DNA from: a virus
DNA length: 49,848 bases
Reading direction: 5' to 3' (one strand)
IMG/VR virus record: IMGVR_UViG_3300044985_000034
Span: 1-49,848 of that record
Both the position numbers and the translations under genes were made by a program. Below are positions 48,469 to 49,848 of this stretch, piece after piece; the stretch's first letter is position 1, and each line of letters starts with the position of its first letter. Below the pieces are notes generated by a model. That model was not told the origin of the DNA. It saw nothing but the letters and a program-made list of their open reading frames with translations, and ran no database searches.

Positions 48469-49848
48469 AATCTCCCCGTGGTAACCCTCGGGTCGATACA
48501 CCCTGCTGATCCGCCCAATGACGGATTGGGTCTGTTTTAGTATACATATGGCGAAATGCTCGCCTAATGGTCTTAAACAGCTTACCAGTGTTCCCAGCGT
48601 GTGTACCGAAATCATCGTGAATCATTGCGTAGGAATGTAAATCTACCGCATTGATAGTTAATACCATATGAGAGCTATCAACCGAATGTACGAAATTTGG
48701 TGAAATCCCGCTCCGTTGACCTGCTAGGTATACACCACCTGCGTTAGCATCTGGTACATACAACTTCACTTTACCTTCCAAGTGTGTGCACACCTCCACC
48801 ATGTTGTCTATCTTATAGTGTTGGTATACTGGAAAGCCGATTATTGTCTTCCACTGACAAAAGTCTGTCCCTACGTTCTTTTGAAGCCATGCCATAGCAG
48901 CTCTCGCAGCGACCACTACCTCACCTATGGCTGACCATAGTATCGGTGTAAGGTATTTAGCCATTGCCCACTGTTCTTTCTCGTCCATATTGAACTTAGT
49001 CCAGTTATCTAGTACATATTCGAATATGTAGTTTCGGGCTGACTGCTGAGTAGCTCCATAGGGAAGCGTCATTACAGGTCTTTTGGCGCACTTACGGGTA
49101 ATGCCCACCTGTAACCAGATTTTAGCTAACGCACAACCATCATCAGCTAATACTTGTAGCTTGTCGGTTGTAACTTGCGCTACCTCTCCGTAAATATCTT
49201 CGGGTTTATCACAGTCTAATAGGTTAGTAGCTTTTGCGCCTACTTCGTCTCTTAACATTGCTGAGAAGTGTTGAAGTCCATTACAACTACCATCTAGCCC
49301 TACAGCTAAATGACCTATTGCTTCTGGGTTTCTACCATAGTCAGAACGTCCCCATTCAAAGCAGAATGCTAGGAACTGATATGGTTTGTCAGCTTCACTC
49401 CATTGAGTGTTGCTAATTGGGTCTTCAACGATAGCGCGGATTAATGGTTCGTTGTCTAGTACCCATTGGACTCTATCCTCGTAAGGTAGTTTGTCCTCAC
49501 CAAATACATTAGCACCTTGTATTGCTAACCATTTAATGCCCTCTTTACCAAGTCTCACACCCTTATCGAATCTTAACAATCCTTTAGCTGAGTCTGAACC
49601 TTGTGGTGATAAACCTGTTGTAGCACAGTATATACGTCCTCTAAAGTCACAGTTGTACACGAAGTACAGGCTGTCCCATGAACGTAGTTCTTGTGCTAAT
49701 AGATGTCCTTGTCGGAATCCTATCACTTGTCCTTTACGTTGACGCTCGTTATCATGTTGTTTCTTACGTAACATCTTCCAAGCTGTGATTTCATCTATTT
49801 GTTCTTGTGTATGTGTACCTTTTTCAACATCTGCTAAGTGCTCTGGGA
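48425..49848 (-). CDS. T7-type single-subunit RNA polymerase, C-terminal part (gene continues at the other contig end)
   Basis: This is the catalytic half of the 797-residue polymerase whose start is at 1133. T7 motifs are almost textbook: CDFRGRIYCATTGLSPQGSD near 390 (T7 DWRGRVYAV), motif A GLDGSCNGLQHFSAMLRDEV (about D509, T7 D537), motif B TRKCAKRPVMTLPYGA (about K579, Y587) and motif C AMIHDDFGT (about H734-D735). The C-terminus DIDDITKATYFFG has the expected aromatic foot. The last 163 bases are duplicated at 1-163. Its stop overlaps the cupin-like gene. Confidence 0.95.
   Translation of the reverse strand, partial: PEHLADVEKGTHTQEQIDEITAWKMLRKKQHDNERQRKGQVIGFRQGHLLAQELRSWDSLYFVYNCDFRGRIYCATTGLSPQGSDSAKGLLRFDKGVRLGKEGIKWLAIQGANVFGEDKLPYEDRVQWVLDNEPLIRAIVEDPISNTQWSEADKPYQFLAFCFEWGRSDYGRNPEAIGHLAVGLDGSCNGLQHFSAMLRDEVGAKATNLLDCDKPEDIYGEVAQVTTDKLQVLADDGCALAKIWLQVGITRKCAKRPVMTLPYGATQQSARNYIFEYVLDNWTKFNMDEKEQWAMAKYLTPILWSAIGEVVVAARAAMAWLQKNVGTDFCQWKTIIGFPVYQHYKIDNMVEVCTHLEGKVKLYVPDANAGGVYLAGQRSGISPNFVHSVDSSHMVLTINAVDLHSYAMIHDDFGTHAGNTGKLFKTIRRAFRHMYTKTDPIRHWADQQGVSTRGLPRGDYDIDDITKATYFFG
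49686..49848. repeat. Contig-end direct repeat, right copy
   Basis: Copy of bases 1-163 with T at 49721 versus A at 36. It supports circular closure of the contig; the true length without duplication is about 49,685. Confidence 0.95.

Noticed and set aside
1-49848. CRISPR arrays, integrases, transposons or repressor/lysogeny genes
   Set aside because: No regularly spaced repeats with unique spacers, and no integrase, transposase or CI-type repressor motif were seen. The genome looks lytic.

Overview
The window is essentially one complete genome of a T7-like podovirus (tailed phage) with every recognised gene on the minus strand. Bases 1-163 and 49686-49848 are the same sequence apart from one silent base, and a T7-type RNA polymerase gene runs off one end and re-enters at the other in frame. 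The contig is therefore a circularised or circularly permuted genome of about 49,685 unique bases. Gene content (T7-type capsid, portal, tail-tube and internal virion proteins, family A DNA polymerase, class I ribonucleotide reductase, AT-leaning composition) suggests a phage of a marine or saline Gammaproteobacterium. The host cannot be read from the sequence.

Layout along the direction of transcription (minus strand, high to low coordinate). The early region starts below a gene-free segment at about 24.98-24.16 kb, next to the terminase gene, where a T7-like virion genome would have its physical ends. It holds many small host-takeover-type genes (24.16-22.5 kb), then a divergent single-subunit RNA polymerase of 669 aa in the T7 gene-1 position (21.77-19.76 kb). 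Further small genes follow, with an SPFH/band-7 membrane protein and a type IV prepilin-like protein (18.4-17.2 kb) and an acidic 153-aa protein (16.7-16.2 kb). Next come a structured gene-free stretch of about 670 bases, a type II tRNA, a TOPRIM primase and a DnaB-type helicase (separate genes, unlike T7 gp4), a DUF3310-like protein, a lipoprotein, NrdB, NrdA, a MazG-like protein and an M15-family endolysin. A second structured gene-free stretch of about 840 bases precedes the DNA polymerase, an ssDNA-binding-type protein, a 5'-3' exonuclease, small genes, an ATP-dependent DNA ligase, endonuclease VII and a second, classical T7-type RNA polymerase of 797 aa, in the phiKMV-like position just before the structural genes.

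The late region runs from 48.5 kb down to 25 kb: cupin-like protein, small membrane-anchored protein, portal, scaffold, major capsid protein, terminator, tail tubular proteins A and B, three internal virion proteins, tail fibre/spike, accessory tail proteins including a LamG-like protein between two paralogues, holin candidates, small and large terminase and two short genes.

The features most worth attention are: two single-subunit RNA polymerases in one T7-like genome; two long gene-free regions with extensive long-range pairing (one with a pseudoknot of 11 and 9 base pairs), resembling the GOLLD/ROOL class of giant phage RNAs in size and context; a phage-encoded prepilin next to an SPFH protein; and a cluster of TTGACCTTA-type repeats around the early polymerase gene.
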